This document shows positions 7,996 through 17,133 of a DNA stretch of 64,000 nucleotides, piece after piece. How positions within the stretch are numbered: the first letter of the stretch is position 1; the number at the start of each line of letters is the position of its first letter. The notes beneath the pieces were generated by a model. It searched no databases. It was not told the origin of the DNA and saw nothing but the letters and a program-made list of their open reading frames with translations. The DNA is from Hymenobacter puniceus (GTDB lineage Bacteria; Bacteroidota; Bacteroidia; Cytophagales; Hymenobacteraceae): assembly GCF_014333525.1 (NCBI RefSeq), contig NZ_JACSCX010000001.1, positions 124,001 through 188,000 of the forward strand, given 5' to 3'. Position numbers and translations under genes: made by a program.

Positions 7996-8473
7996 CACCT
8001 CGGAAGTTTAGTTTCCAACACCCAAAGCTGGTTTCCGAAGCAAACTACCTGTGGAACATACACGGCAGATGAGCTTGCCGCCGGACAGCTCAGCACAGTA
8101 ATCCTCTCGTAGTTGAATCGTGCGTTTACTTTACGGAAAGCCCCTCTCTGAAAGCAGTAAAAGCCAAGATAATCACAGTACACTTATACTTGCTATCTGC
8201 AAGCCGTGATTCCAACGCCTTCCTGTCTGCTGCTGTATGCTTGCGGCTGCTTGTGCTGCGCTTTCGGCTTTGACGGCTTCAGTTCAACTGATTCACCACA
8301 TAAGGTATCTGCAGCCGGCTGTCGATGCTCAACACGACTATCTGTACGCCTGCTGCCTTGACGAAATCAGCCACAACGAGCTGTGCACAACAGTGAGCCT
8401 CATTGCGCAAGCAGTGCAGCCATCGAGCACACCGCCTGGCCCCTAACGCTCACCTTCAAGGAATACGATATAG
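7996..8473. other. intergenic stretch without a convincing gene
   Basis: I see no supported gene here. A 69-residue plus frame (8237-8446) and a 64-residue minus frame (7989-8183) exist, but neither has a recognisable domain. Their composition (Cys-, Ala- and Leu-rich) looks like chance reading of non-coding sequence. Confidence 0.5.
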
Positions 8474-8492
8474 TTCTGGACTGGCTCCAGAA
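8474..8492 (-). terminator. weak hairpin after the NlpC/P60 gene
   Basis: TTCTGGA (8474-8480) pairs with TCCAGAA (8486-8492) around a 5-base loop, shortly after the stop codon at 8511-8513. There is no good T-run, so this is only a possible terminator or an RNA 3'-end stabiliser. Confidence 0.35.
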
Positions 8493-8510
8493 CGTCGGGT
8501 AGCCCTGCGG

Positions 8511-9314
8511 CTACTCTGCCAGCAAGCGTTTGATGAGGCGCAGCTTGTGTGTGTACTTCTGCCGGTCGCGGTGGAAGATACCGTTGTGGTCGAGCGGGTC
8601 GATGCGGACCTCGCCGCTGGCGTGCAGGATCTGCTGATCCTCCAGCAGCAGCCCCACGTGCACGATGTTGCCGTCGGCGTTATCGAAAAAGGCCAGGTCG
8701 CCGGGCTGGGTCTGGGCCACGAAGTGCACGGGTTGCCCCAGGTCGATTTGCTGGCGGGCGTCGCGCGGGAGCTGCACCCCAATCAGGCCATAGAGCTGCT
8801 GCATCAGCCCCGAGCAGTCGATGCCAAACAGGCTCTTTCCGCCCCACAGGTAAGGCGCTTTCAGATACGTGAGGGCCATTTTCTGGAGCAGGCGCAGGCG
8901 CTGATCCACGGGGCCGTGCGGGCCGTGGCCGTTCTGGGGGTTGGTGGCCGCACCATTGTAAAACATCTGCTGCTCGCCCACACGCAGCGTCATGCCATCG
9001 AAAAACGGCAGGCGTGAGCCCAGCTGCACCGGTATTCGGGTGTTGGGGCAGCTCACCATCTGCACCACATCCAGCGTGCGCGGGTGGTCCTGTGCCTGCC
9101 ACGCCGCCAGATACTCACTGCTTACGGGTGTGTGCTGCTTGAAATCCATCCAGCCCACGTACTGGTCGGCAGCGGTCCGGATCTGAATCCACATGCCCTG
9201 GGTGAGCAAAATGGAATAGCACTCCCCGAAAATAAGCTGGGTGACGATTTCGGCTTTATCGGTGGGCTCCGTGCGCACCGGCACAACGCTCAGAGCGCAG
9301 ATTCCGTGTTCCAA
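8511..9314 (-). CDS. NlpC/P60 (C40) cell-wall peptidase
   Basis: The 267-residue protein combines an N-terminal SH3-like bacterial region (about residues 5-60, then a second beta domain) with a C-terminal NlpC/P60 cysteine peptidase domain. Catalytic residues are Cys167 in GIDCSGL, His219 in NIVHVG and His231 in ILHASG. The family cleaves gamma-D-glutamyl links in peptidoglycan stems and acts in wall recycling or remodelling. No classical signal peptide is visible, so it may act in the cytoplasm on imported muropeptides, as YkfC-type enzymes do. It is a single gene, separated from smpB by a repeat element. Confidence 0.9.
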   Translation of the reverse strand: MEHGICALSVVPVRTEPTDKAEIVTQLIFGECYSILLTQGMWIQIRTAADQYVGWMDFKQHTPVSSEYLAAWQAQDHPRTLDVVQMVSCPNTRIPVQLGSRLPFFDGMTLRVGEQQMFYNGAATNPQNGHGPHGPVDQRLRLLQKMALTYLKAPYLWGGKSLFGIDCSGLMQQLYGLIGVQLPRDARQQIDLGQPVHFVAQTQPGDLAFFDNADGNIVHVGLLLEDQQILHASGEVRIDPLDHNGIFHRDRQKYTHKLRLIKRLLAE

Positions 9315-9355
9315 GACAGTGAGTTATTGGATTGTGGAGTGGTGAGTTAATAGTA

Positions 9356-9469
9356 CAAAGAACGTCATGCCTAATCTGATGTCCGCGAAGTCAAAGCATC
9401 TCTCCCGCCAAAGTAATCTGAATACTACTCGGTAGAGATGCTTCGGCAAGCTCAGCATGACGTTCTGTA
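9356..9469. repeat. dispersed inverted-repeat element, family B
   Basis: Both ends carry AGAACGTCATGC in inverted orientation and, further in, variants of CCGAAGCATCTCTACC. The right arm matches the fragment at 17073-17101. The arms are imperfect (the left has small insertions), so the element can fold as a long hairpin between smpB and the NlpC gene. Confidence 0.7.
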
Positions 9470-9484
9470 TAAAACCGTTCAATG

Positions 9485-9958
9485 CTAATAGTCCCGGGCG
9501 CGGTCCATTTCGCGCTTCTGGTCTTTGGCTTTGAGGTCGTCGCGCTTATCGTAAAGCTTCTTGCCTTTGGCCAACGCAATTTCCACCTTGGCAAAGCCCC
9601 GGTCGCTGACGTACATGCGCAACGGAATGATGGTGAGGCCCTGCTCCTGGTTTTTGTTGGCCAGCTGCTTCAGTTCGCGCTTGTTAAGCAGCAGCTTGCG
9701 GGCGCGCATGGGCTCGTGGTTGTTGTAGGTGCCCTCGGTGTATTTGGCAATCGTGACTTGGTTGAGCCACAGGCTGCCGTCGGTGTGGAAGGTGCAGAAG
9801 CCGTCCTGCAGTTGCACACTGCCCTCGCGGATGCTCTTGATTTCGGTGCCCTGCAGCATAATGCCGGCGTCGTACTTCACCAGAAAGGCGTATTCGTGGC
9901 TGGCACGGCGGTTCTGGATATTGATGCGCTTGGGTGCGTCGTCTTTTTTGGAAGCCAT
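9485..9958 (-). CDS. smpB: SsrA-binding protein SmpB
   Basis: SmpB binds tmRNA and delivers it to stalled ribosomes for trans-translation. The 157-residue product shows the family pattern: INIQNRRASHEYAF, an oligonucleotide-binding barrel with GTEIKSIREG, then LLLNKREL, and a basic C-terminal tail KLYDKRDDLKAKDQKRE ending RARDY, which enters the empty mRNA channel. The ATG at 9958 begins the family N-terminus; the frame is open to 10051. It lies 109 bp downstream of tsaD on the same strand and may share its transcript. No tmRNA gene is visible in the window. Confidence 0.96.
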   Translation of the reverse strand: MASKKDDAPKRINIQNRRASHEYAFLVKYDAGIMLQGTEIKSIREGSVQLQDGFCTFHTDGSLWLNQVTIAKYTEGTYNNHEPMRARKLLLNKRELKQLANKNQEQGLTIIPLRMYVSDRGFAKVEIALAKGKKLYDKRDDLKAKDQKREMDRARDY

Positions 9959-10067
9959 AAGAAAAGTGGCTGCTTGTAGAAGCAGCGTAAGCAGGTTCGC
10001 AAATGCGGCCGGCAAGGTTGCGAAATATTCTCTTGGAGTAATTTCAGACATGTTGAGGCGGCCGCCT

Positions 10068-11078
10068 CTACCCCAGTTTCAGGCGCGGGTCGGAGCTGAC
10101 GAGCTGGTCGGCGAAGTCGCCGGCGTGGTACTGGAACTCGGCAGTTTTGGCCACCATGCCGGCGTTGTCGGTGCAAAACTGGAAGGCCGGGATGAACACC
10201 TGCCAGCCCTGGGCCGCGGCCTCGTCCTGCAAGGCCTGCCGCAAGCCGGAGTTGGCGGCCACGCCGCCCGCCAGCGCAATCTGGGTGAGGCCTTGGTCGG
10301 CGGCGGCACGGCGCAGCTGGCGCAGCAGCGTCTGGATGATGGTGTGCTGAATACTGGCGCAGAGGTCGGGCAGGTTCTGCTGCACGAAGTCGGGATTCTG
10401 GGCGGTTTCCTTGCGCAAAAAGTACAGCACCGAGGTTTTCAGGCCGCTAAAGCTGAAATCGTAGCCGGGCATGGCGCCCACCGGAAACGGGAAGCGCGTA
10501 GGGTTGCCTTCACGCGCCAGCTTATCGAGGTGCGGGCCGCCCGGATACGGCAGCCCCAGCAGCTTGGCGGTTTTGTCGAAAGCCTCGCCGGCAGCATCGT
10601 CGATGGTCTGGCCGATGATGTCCATTTCCAGCGCCGACTTCACCACCACCAGCTGCGTGTGGCCGCCACTCACGGTGAGGCACAGAAACGGAAACACCGG
10701 CCGCGGCTCCTCGATGAAGTGCGCCAGAATATGGGCCCGCATATGATTAACGGCAATCAGCGGCTTGCCCAAGGCCAGGGCCAGGGTTTTGGCGAACATG
10801 CCACCTACCAATAAAGACCCCAGTAGGCCCGGCCCCTGGGTGAAGGCCACGGCGTCGAGGTCCTGCTTGCGGATGCCGGCCTTTTGCAGCGCGGCATTCA
10901 CTACCGGAATGAGGTGCTGCTGGTGGGCGCGCGAGGCCAGCTCGGGCACCACGCCGCCGTATTGCTCGTGTACCTGCTGAGTGGCCACCACATTGGCCCG
11001 GATTTCGCCGGCCACCAATACGGCCGCCGAGGTGTCGTCGCAGGAAGATTCGATGGCGAGGATGGTGGGCTGCTCCAT
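10068..11078 (-). CDS. tsaD: tRNA N6-threonylcarbamoyladenosine transferase TsaD
   Basis: TsaD transfers the threonylcarbamoyl group to A37 of ANN-decoding tRNAs, working with TsaB and TsaE. The 336-residue product has the ASKHA fold: AIESSCDDTS at the start, the metal-binding pair His112 and His116 in NHMRAH, the TVSGGHTQL phosphate loop, and ALAGGVAANSGLR near the end. The start at 11078 gives the usual N-terminus MEQPTILAIES; the frame remains open upstream without family similarity. It is divergent from tamB across about 283 bp and upstream of smpB on the same strand. Confidence 0.96.
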   Translation of the reverse strand: MEQPTILAIESSCDDTSAAVLVAGEIRANVVATQQVHEQYGGVVPELASRAHQQHLIPVVNAALQKAGIRKQDLDAVAFTQGPGLLGSLLVGGMFAKTLALALGKPLIAVNHMRAHILAHFIEEPRPVFPFLCLTVSGGHTQLVVVKSALEMDIIGQTIDDAAGEAFDKTAKLLGLPYPGGPHLDKLAREGNPTRFPFPVGAMPGYDFSFSGLKTSVLYFLRKETAQNPDFVQQNLPDLCASIQHTIIQTLLRQLRRAAADQGLTQIALAGGVAANSGLRQALQDEAAAQGWQVFIPAFQFCTDNAGMVAKTAEFQYHAGDFADQLVSSDPRLKLG

Positions 11079-11323
11079 AGTATATGCTGCGAAGCGGCGC
11101 TTCGCTCGTTGAACGGTGAGAGTTTTTCTGAAAACAATGCATCGGCTGGCTGGCACGGTTTTGCGAGGCTCCGGCTATGTAGCCCCATGAACCGCTTCAA
11201 GCCATGCAGGACACTGCTTTGGTTGCAAAGTTCGTTAAAACTGCTAACCTGCACCCGCGCTGCTTCGTTGTTGCGGCAACGGTTGCCCGGCCGCCGGCGT
11301 CTGTCGGGCAACTGCCAACCCTG

Positions 11324-11331
11324 TATCTTCG
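11324..11331 (+). promoter_or_regulatory. candidate -7 box upstream of tamB
   Basis: TATCTTCG differs from TAnnTTTG by one base and lies 30 nt upstream of the GTG start. No good -33 element is seen at the expected spacing. Confidence 0.35.
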
Positions 11332-11361
11332 CTCGAATATTCTCTTTCCCCCCTGCCCGCC

Positions 11362-14300
11362 GTGCCCCGTTTCGTCTCCGTTCTGCTGAAAGTGCTGCTG
11401 GGCCTCGTGCTGGTGGTGGTGCTAGCCGTGGTGGGGGCGCTAGTGGCCCTGCGCGTGCCCAGCGTACAAACGCGCCTCGCCCAGAAGGCCGCCCAGGTGC
11501 TCACCGACAAGCTGGGCCAGCGCGTGACCGTGGGCCGGGTGGACATCCGCCCGTTTTCGCGGGTGCTGCTGGAAGGCATCCGGGTGCTGGACCGCCGCGG
11601 CGACGAGCTGTTCAGCGTGGGTCGCGCCGACGCCGACATTACGCTGTTCAGCGTGCTGAGCCCCGACCGCCTACACATCGGCAAGCTGACACTGGAGGAG
11701 CCCCGCTTTGCGCTGGTCACCTACAAAGACCGGCCCGACACCACCAACCTCGCCGAGTTTCTGGCGGCCATCAAGCGTCTCGTGGGCCCTTCCGACACCA
11801 CCAAAGTCAGCAAGCCCTTCGACTTCAAGATTGAGGCCATCAGTCTGCGCAACGGGCGCTTCATTCTGGAGCGCCAGGATGAGCCCCGCGAGCCGTATTA
11901 TGGCCGCTCGCTGGACTACGGCCACATGCGCGTAGACAGTATATACGGCGACTTTTCGCAGATCTGGCTGCGCGGCGACACCATTCACTCTCAAATCGAC
12001 GGGCTGCGGGCTGTGGATCTGCCGTCGAAAACCCGCCTGCGCGAACTGACGTCCAACATGACCTACGCCGGCAAATTCTGGGAGTTTGGGGGCCTAAATC
12101 TGCGCGTGGGCAACAGCCAGTTGCACGATTACCTGCGCTTCGAGTACCCACGCTTTCTGGCCTTCACCAGCTTCAACGACTCGGTGAGGGTGGTGGCCCG
12201 CCTGAAGCCCTCCCGCCTTTACTCTGACGACATTGCCCAGTTTGCGCCCCAGCCATTCATGCGCGAGCTAAAAGAGACGGTCCTGATTGCAGGCGAGGCC
12301 AAAGGCTACGTGCGCAACTTCACCACCAAAAACCTCGACATCACCTACGGCCGCAACACGCGCGTAGTGGGCAACATCAACGTGGAAGGCCTGCCCAACC
12401 TCAAGGAAAGCTTCGTGGAAATGCGCCTGCAGCCTTCGGTGGTCGATGGGCGCGACATCCGCAAGTTCATTCCGGCCTCGGGCTGGCCCTACGTGCAGCG
12501 ACTGGGCGTGGTGAAGCTGAAAGGGCAGTTTCTGGGCTTCTACAACGACTTCGTGGCCAACGGCTCGTTCCAGACCGCGCTGGGCTCGGTGGTGTCCGAC
12601 GTGAACCTGAAATTCAAGAACGACCCGCGCTTCTCTTCTTATGAAGGCGACATTCGCACCACCGGCTTCCAGTTGGGCAAGCTGCTGGGCCAGGAAAAAG
12701 TGGTGCGCGACGTGACCTTTAGCGGCCGGGTGGAAGGCATAGGCTTCACGCCCGAAGGTGCCCGCCTCACGGCCAACGCCACCGTGCAAAGCATCTGGCT
12801 GAACGGCTACCGCTACCGCAACATCACCACCAACGGGCGGTTCAGCCGCGAGTCGTTTACGGGCAAGATTGCCGCCAACGACCCCAACCTGCAGTTCGAC
12901 GCCGACGGCAGCATCGACCTCAACCGGCAGCGCCAAGCCTTTGATGTGCGGGCCCGCGTGCGCCGCGCCGATTTGCGCGCCCTGGGCCTCACCAAGCAAA
13001 GCGTGGTGGTAGCCACCACCGCCGACGTGAAGTTCCGGGGCCTGCGCCTCGACGAGTTGATTGGGCGGATTCAGCTGCGCAAGTCGCGGGTGAGCTATGC
13101 CGGCCGCACCGTGGCCGTGGATACGCTGGACGTGGTGAGTGCCCGCACGGCCGGCCAGCGCCGGCTGGCCGTGCGCTCGGAAGTGCTGAACCTGACGGCT
13201 AACGGCAACTTCGATTTCACGGAAGTAATCCGGAGCACTGAGGTACTGCTGACCGAGTACCGCCTGAACTTCGAGAGCAACGACGCGGCCATTGCCGACT
13301 ACTATCGCCGCAAGCGCCAGCGTCCGATTCCGGAGTACGCCATCGACCTGGATTTGTACCTGAAAAAGCCGAACCCGCTGCTGCGCCTGTTTATGCCGGG
13401 GCTGCAGGTGTCCAACTACTCGCGCATCGACGGCTCGTTCCGCAACGGCCAGACGTCGATTCTGGAGTTGGGCGGCAGTTTTGATACTCTTATTGTGGAC
13501 AGCGTGCGCACCTACCGCACGGCGTTTGAATTCAACACCTCCAAGCTGCCCTACCGGCCGGAGGTGCTGGCGCAGGCCAACGTAACGTCGGAGCGGCAGG
13601 TGCTGCCGGGACTGGGCCGCACCCAGGGCTTCTATATAGAAGGCGTCTGGGACCAGGAGCGCATCAACTTCTCCACGGCGCTGGCCCAGACTAACACCAC
13701 CAACAAAGCCCAGATCAACGGCGCCCTCAGCTTCCTGCCCAACGCCGTGCAGGTGGTATTCCGGCAGTCGGGCGTGAATCTGCTGGGCAAAGACTGGACG
13801 ATTGCGCAGGATAACTCGGTTATTATTTCGCAGCAAGGCAAGGAGTTTGATATCCAGAACCTGAGCCTCAGCAACGGCGCGCAGAGCGTAAGCGCGCAGG
13901 GCTTCCTCTCGCAAAACCCCGCTAAGCAGCTCAAGCTGACGGTGCGCGACCTGGAGCTGGCCACCCTCACGGCCCTGACTTCGCAAAACATGACCGGCCG
14001 CGTGAATGCCGAAGGTACCGTGAGCGGCGTGTACGGCCCGCTGGCCATCAGCTCCACGCTCACCGTAGACTCGCTGAAGCTGGATAAGGTGCTGATTGGC
14101 AACGTAACGGGCAAAAGCAACTGGGACAACCGCGCCAAGCAGGCCTTGGTGGATCTGGACGTGCTGCGCGACGGCAGCCGCGTGGTGCGCGTGGCGGGCA
14201 GTATTGCGCCCTCGCGCGAAAACGAGCAGCTGAACCTTACCGCCACCCTCGATAAAGCCCCCGTGAAGCTGGCCGAGCCATTCCTAAAAACGCTGTTCAA

Positions 14301-15939
14301 GGATTTGGGCGGCACGGCCGTGGGCACGCTGCGGCTGGCCGGCCGGTTCAGCCAGCCCCGCCTGACGGGCACGCTCGACGTGAGCGACGGGCAGCTGACG
14401 TTTATCTACCTGGGCACCACCTACACCTTCGCCGACCGAATCCGGTTCACCGAAGACCGGATTGCGTTGCGCGACATCCGCATGAAGGACCCGTTGGGCA
14501 ACTCGGGCGTGATTACGGGCGACATTTTCCACGACGGATTCCAGAACATGCGGCTGGCGCTGGAGGCCTCGTTTCGGAAACTACTGGTGCTCAATACCAC
14601 CCGCAAAGACAACGAGCTATACTTCGGCACAGCCTACGCCACCGGCTCGGCCCGCGTGAACGGGCCGGCCAACAACTTGGTGGTGAACGTACAGGCCAAG
14701 TCGGAGCCGGGCACGCGCCTTTCGCTGCCGCTCGACAATGCCGCCCGCGCCGAAAAGGCCAGCTACATCCGCTTCGTCAACCGCAACCTCACTGACACGG
14801 CCCGCACGCCGATTCCCATTGGGGCCCAGGAAAAAGTGGATTTGTCGGGCATCCGGCTGAACATGAACCTGGAGGTGACGCCCGACGCCTACGTGGAGAT
14901 TTTGCTGGATGAAAGCACCGGCGACGTAATTCGGGGCACGGCGGCCGGGCGGCTGCGCCTCAACATCGACACCCGCGGCGACTTTAACATGTTCGGGCAG
15001 ATTGAGATTGTGCGCGGGGCCTACAATTTCACGCTGCAGGGTTTGGTCAACAAAGAGTTTGTGGTGCGGCCGGGCGGCACCATTTCCTGGAACGGCGACC
15101 CGCTGGCCGGCGAAATGAACGTGACGGCCGCCTACACCCAGCGCACCTCGCTGGCCCCGATTCTGGCCAGCAACAGCGCCGTAGTGCCCGTGACGGCCGT
15201 GATGAACCTGACCGGGCCGCTGCTGCTGCCGGTCATCAAGCTGAATCTGGAGTTCAACGATATTCCGTCGTCGCTGGAAAGCGACTTGGTGCCGTTCCTG
15301 TCGTCGTTGCGCAACGATGAGCAGGAGCTGAGCCGGCAAGTGTTTAGTCTGGTGGTGTTCCGGCAGCTGGCCCCGGCGGCTTCACTGTCGTCGATTACGT
15401 CATTTCAGGGCCAGAATAACGCTTTTGGCAATAGCTTGGGCCAGATCATCAGCACCCAGTTGGGCGCCCTCACCTCGCAGCTCGACCCCAACCTGGAAAT
15501 CAGCTTCAACTTCAACGGTATTTCGGCCGAGCAGCTGCAGGCCCTGCAGGTGCGCCTCAGCTACTCGTTCCTGAACGGGCGGCTGCGCGTGACCCGGGAA
15601 GGCGGCTTCAACAACGGCGTGGTGACGGATGCCAACACTGGCGCCACTACCAACGTGGGCAACAATGCGTCCATCATCGGCGACCTGACGCTGGAATACT
15701 ACCTGCGCGCCGACGGCAAGTTCCGGGCGAAGCTGCGCTACGAAACCACCCCGCGCGACCTGAGTGCCCTGAGCAACGGCCAAAACCAGGCCCGCGCCGG
15801 CATTTCGCTGCTCCACACCGAGCAGTTCGACTCGCTCACGGAGCTATTTGCCCGCAAACACCTCACGCGCAAGCAGCAAAACGCCCGCAAAGCCCGCGAA
15901 GTGCTGAACGTGGACGACGACCCGCGGACGAGTTTGTAA
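11362..15939 (+). CDS. tamB: TamB-like envelope lipid-transport/assembly protein
   Basis: The 1525-residue protein starts with a single membrane anchor (about residues 5-30), then an AsmA-like N-terminal region, a long repetitive beta-strand body, and a C-terminal TamB (DUF490) domain. That domain is marked by the stretch from about residue 1050 (GQLTFIYLGTTYTF) through GDFNMFGQIEIVRGAYNFTL to the end. TamB-family proteins are inner-membrane anchored, form a hydrophobic groove across the periplasm and are implicated in phospholipid transport and outer-membrane protein assembly. The GTG start directly precedes the anchor. No BamA/TamA gene lies in the window. It is the first gene of a plus-strand series leading to ftsX, with repeat fragments between. 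Confidence 0.9.
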   Translation: MPRFVSVLLKVLLGLVLVVVLAVVGALVALRVPSVQTRLAQKAAQVLTDKLGQRVTVGRVDIRPFSRVLLEGIRVLDRRGDELFSVGRADADITLFSVLSPDRLHIGKLTLEEPRFALVTYKDRPDTTNLAEFLAAIKRLVGPSDTTKVSKPFDFKIEAISLRNGRFILERQDEPREPYYGRSLDYGHMRVDSIYGDFSQIWLRGDTIHSQIDGLRAVDLPSKTRLRELTSNMTYAGKFWEFGGLNLRVGNSQLHDYLRFEYPRFLAFTSFNDSVRVVARLKPSRLYSDDIAQFAPQPFMRELKETVLIAGEAKGYVRNFTTKNLDITYGRNTRVVGNINVEGLPNLKESFVEMRLQPSVVDGRDIRKFIPASGWPYVQRLGVVKLKGQFLGFYNDFVANGSFQTALGSVVSDVNLKFKNDPRFSSYEGDIRTTGFQLGKLLGQEKVVRDVTFSGRVEGIGFTPEGARLTANATVQSIWLNGYRYRNITTNGRFSRESFTGKIAANDPNLQFDADGSIDLNRQRQAFDVRARVRRADLRALGLTKQSVVVATTADVKFRGLRLDELIGRIQLRKSRVSYAGRTVAVDTLDVVSARTAGQRRLAVRSEVLNLTANGNFDFTEVIRSTEVLLTEYRLNFESNDAAIADYYRRKRQRPIPEYAIDLDLYLKKPNPLLRLFMPGLQVSNYSRIDGSFRNGQTSILELGGSFDTLIVDSVRTYRTAFEFNTSKLPYRPEVLAQANVTSERQVLPGLGRTQGFYIEGVWDQERINFSTALAQTNTTNKAQINGALSFLPNAVQVVFRQSGVNLLGKDWTIAQDNSVIISQQGKEFDIQNLSLSNGAQSVSAQGFLSQNPAKQLKLTVRDLELATLTALTSQNMTGRVNAEGTVSGVYGPLAISSTLTVDSLKLDKVLIGNVTGKSNWDNRAKQALVDLDVLRDGSRVVRVAGSIAPSRENEQLNLTATLDKAPVKLAEPFLKTLFKDLGGTAVGTLRLAGRFSQPRLTGTLDVSDGQLTFIYLGTTYTFADRIRFTEDRIALRDIRMKDPLGNSGVITGDIFHDGFQNMRLALEASFRKLLVLNTTRKDNELYFGTAYATGSARVNGPANNLVVNVQAKSEPGTRLSLPLDNAARAEKASYIRFVNRNLTDTARTPIPIGAQEKVDLSGIRLNMNLEVTPDAYVEILLDESTGDVIRGTAAGRLRLNIDTRGDFNMFGQIEIVRGAYNFTLQGLVNKEFVVRPGGTISWNGDPLAGEMNVTAAYTQRTSLAPILASNSAVVPVTAVMNLTGPLLLPVIKLNLEFNDIPSSLESDLVPFLSSLRNDEQELSRQVFSLVVFRQLAPAASLSSITSFQGQNNAFGNSLGQIISTQLGALTSQLDPNLEISFNFNGISAEQLQALQVRLSYSFLNGRLRVTREGGFNNGVVTDANTGATTNVGNNASIIGDLTLEYYLRADGKFRAKLRYETTPRDLSALSNGQNQARAGISLLHTEQFDSLTELFARKHLTRKQQNARKAREVLNVDDDPRTSL

Positions 15940-15960
15940 GTAGTTGAGGAAACAAAAGGT

Positions 15961-16083
15961 CGTCATTCCGAGCCTGCGAGGAATCTCGCGTGCTGACGTG
16001 GGGAATCACTACCACCCATAGTTCAGGTTTGAACTCTAGGCTAATGAATCGTTTAACGAAGCAGTGCAGATGCTTCGGCCAGC
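15961..16083. repeat. mosaic of dispersed-repeat fragments
   Basis: Positions 15961-15996 (starting CGTCATTCCGAGCC and ending GCGTGCTGA) form a repeat arm of the GTCATnnnGAG type. Positions 16068-16083 (AGATGCTTCGGCCAGC) are close to the reverse complement of the family B core. Two related families therefore seem to have landed in the gap between tamB and ftsX. Confidence 0.5.
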
Positions 16084-16149
16084 AGACGCCAGATGAAGCA
16101 TGGCGTTGCTTTCCTCCTTCGTTATCCTTTCATCCTTACTCCCCTTTGC

Positions 16150-16157
16150 TACCTTTG
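16150..16157 (+). promoter_or_regulatory. candidate -7 box immediately upstream of ftsX
   Basis: TACCTTTG is an exact TAnnTTTG match and ends only 6 nt before the ATG at 16164. If it is active the mRNA would be leaderless or nearly so. No -33 TTG is seen at the usual spacing. Confidence 0.4.
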
Positions 16158-16163
16158 CCCTCT

Positions 16164-17057
16164 ATGGCCCAACCCCGCCCAACCCGTAAGAAGAAGCTAG
16201 GCAGCTACCCGCACACGATGGTAGTGTTCAGCATCACGCTGGCGTTGCTGGTGGTTGGGCTGTTTGGGCTGCTGCTGATTCATGCGCACAAGCTCTCCAA
16301 CTTGGTGAAGGAGAACATTGAGATGCAGGTGTACCTGGACCGCGACCTGCCGCCCACTGAGCTGCTGCGGCTGCAGCAGGATTTCGCCCGCAAGCCTTAC
16401 ATCGCGCAGCGCGACGGCCAGGCGCAGGTGCGGTTTCTGTCTAAAGAAGAAGGCGCCAAGCAGTTCGTGGAGCAAACCGGCGAAGACTTCCAGCAATTCC
16501 TCGGCGACAACCCCTTGCGCGACGCCTACATTCTGAAAATTAACGCTGAGTATTCCGATTCGCTGCAGATGGGCCGCATTGAGCGGGAGCTGAAGGCCGA
16601 GCCGGGCGTGCACGAGGTGCAGTACGTGCAAAGCCTGATCAGTTCCATCAACCAGAATGTGCGCAAGCTGAGTTTGGTGCTGCTGGGCTTTGCGGTGGTG
16701 CTTACGTTCGTCGTGACGGTACTCATCAACAATACCATCAAGCTGGCCCTGTTCTCGCAGCGCTTCCTGATCCGGAGCATGCAGCTGGTGGGCGCTACCT
16801 CGTTTTTCATTCAGCGGCCCTTCCTGAACCGGGCCACCTGGCAGGGCCTCGTGAGCGGCATTCTGGCCAGCTTGCTGCTGCTGGCGCTGCTGCAATATGC
16901 CTACCTGCAGGTGGCCGACCTACGCACCCTCCGCGACGACCGCCTGATTGGGGCGCTGCTGCTGGTGATGGTGGCGCTGGGCTGTGGCATCGGCTTTTTG
17001 AGTTCTTACCGCGCCGTGCGCAAATACCTGGGCATGTCGCTGGATGATCTGTATTAA
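16164..17057 (+). CDS. ftsX: cell-division ABC-type permease FtsX
   Basis: The 297-residue protein has the FtsX layout: a basic cytoplasmic N-terminus (RPTRKKKLGSYP), a first membrane segment, an extracytoplasmic domain of about 115 residues (roughly residues 50-165), then three membrane segments ending in KYLGMSLDDLY. With the ATPase FtsE it activates peptidoglycan hydrolases at the septum; ftsE is not in the window. The start at 16164 is chosen from the family N-terminus and the -7 box just before it. The frame is open to 15990 through repeat sequence that is not coding. DUF3098 and uppP follow, a conserved Bacteroidota order. Confidence 0.93.
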   Translation: MAQPRPTRKKKLGSYPHTMVVFSITLALLVVGLFGLLLIHAHKLSNLVKENIEMQVYLDRDLPPTELLRLQQDFARKPYIAQRDGQAQVRFLSKEEGAKQFVEQTGEDFQQFLGDNPLRDAYILKINAEYSDSLQMGRIERELKAEPGVHEVQYVQSLISSINQNVRKLSLVLLGFAVVLTFVVTVLINNTIKLALFSQRFLIRSMQLVGATSFFIQRPFLNRATWQGLVSGILASLLLLALLQYAYLQVADLRTLRDDRLIGALLLVMVALGCGIGFLSSYRAVRKYLGMSLDDLY

Positions 17058-17072
17058 CAGAATACACAAAGC

Positions 17073-17101
17073 AGAACGTCATGCTGAGCTTGCCGAAGCA
17101 T
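17073..17101 (+). repeat. solo family B repeat arm
   Basis: AGAACGTCATGCTGAGCTTG followed by CCGAAGCAT matches the right arm of the element at 9356-9469 in reverse orientation. The usual CTCTACC extension is missing. Confidence 0.65.
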
Positions 17102-17133
17102 GACCGCCCTCTTATTCATAGACAACAAAATTC

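Noticed and set aside
8237..8446. 69-residue frame in the gap between HNH and NlpC genes
   Set aside because: No domain, no clear promoter and odd composition; noted only in the gap description.
12268..13986. 572-residue open frame antisense to tamB
   Set aside because: It is a GC-driven shadow of the tamB frame, His- and Gln-rich with no domain or signal, and tamB itself is well supported.
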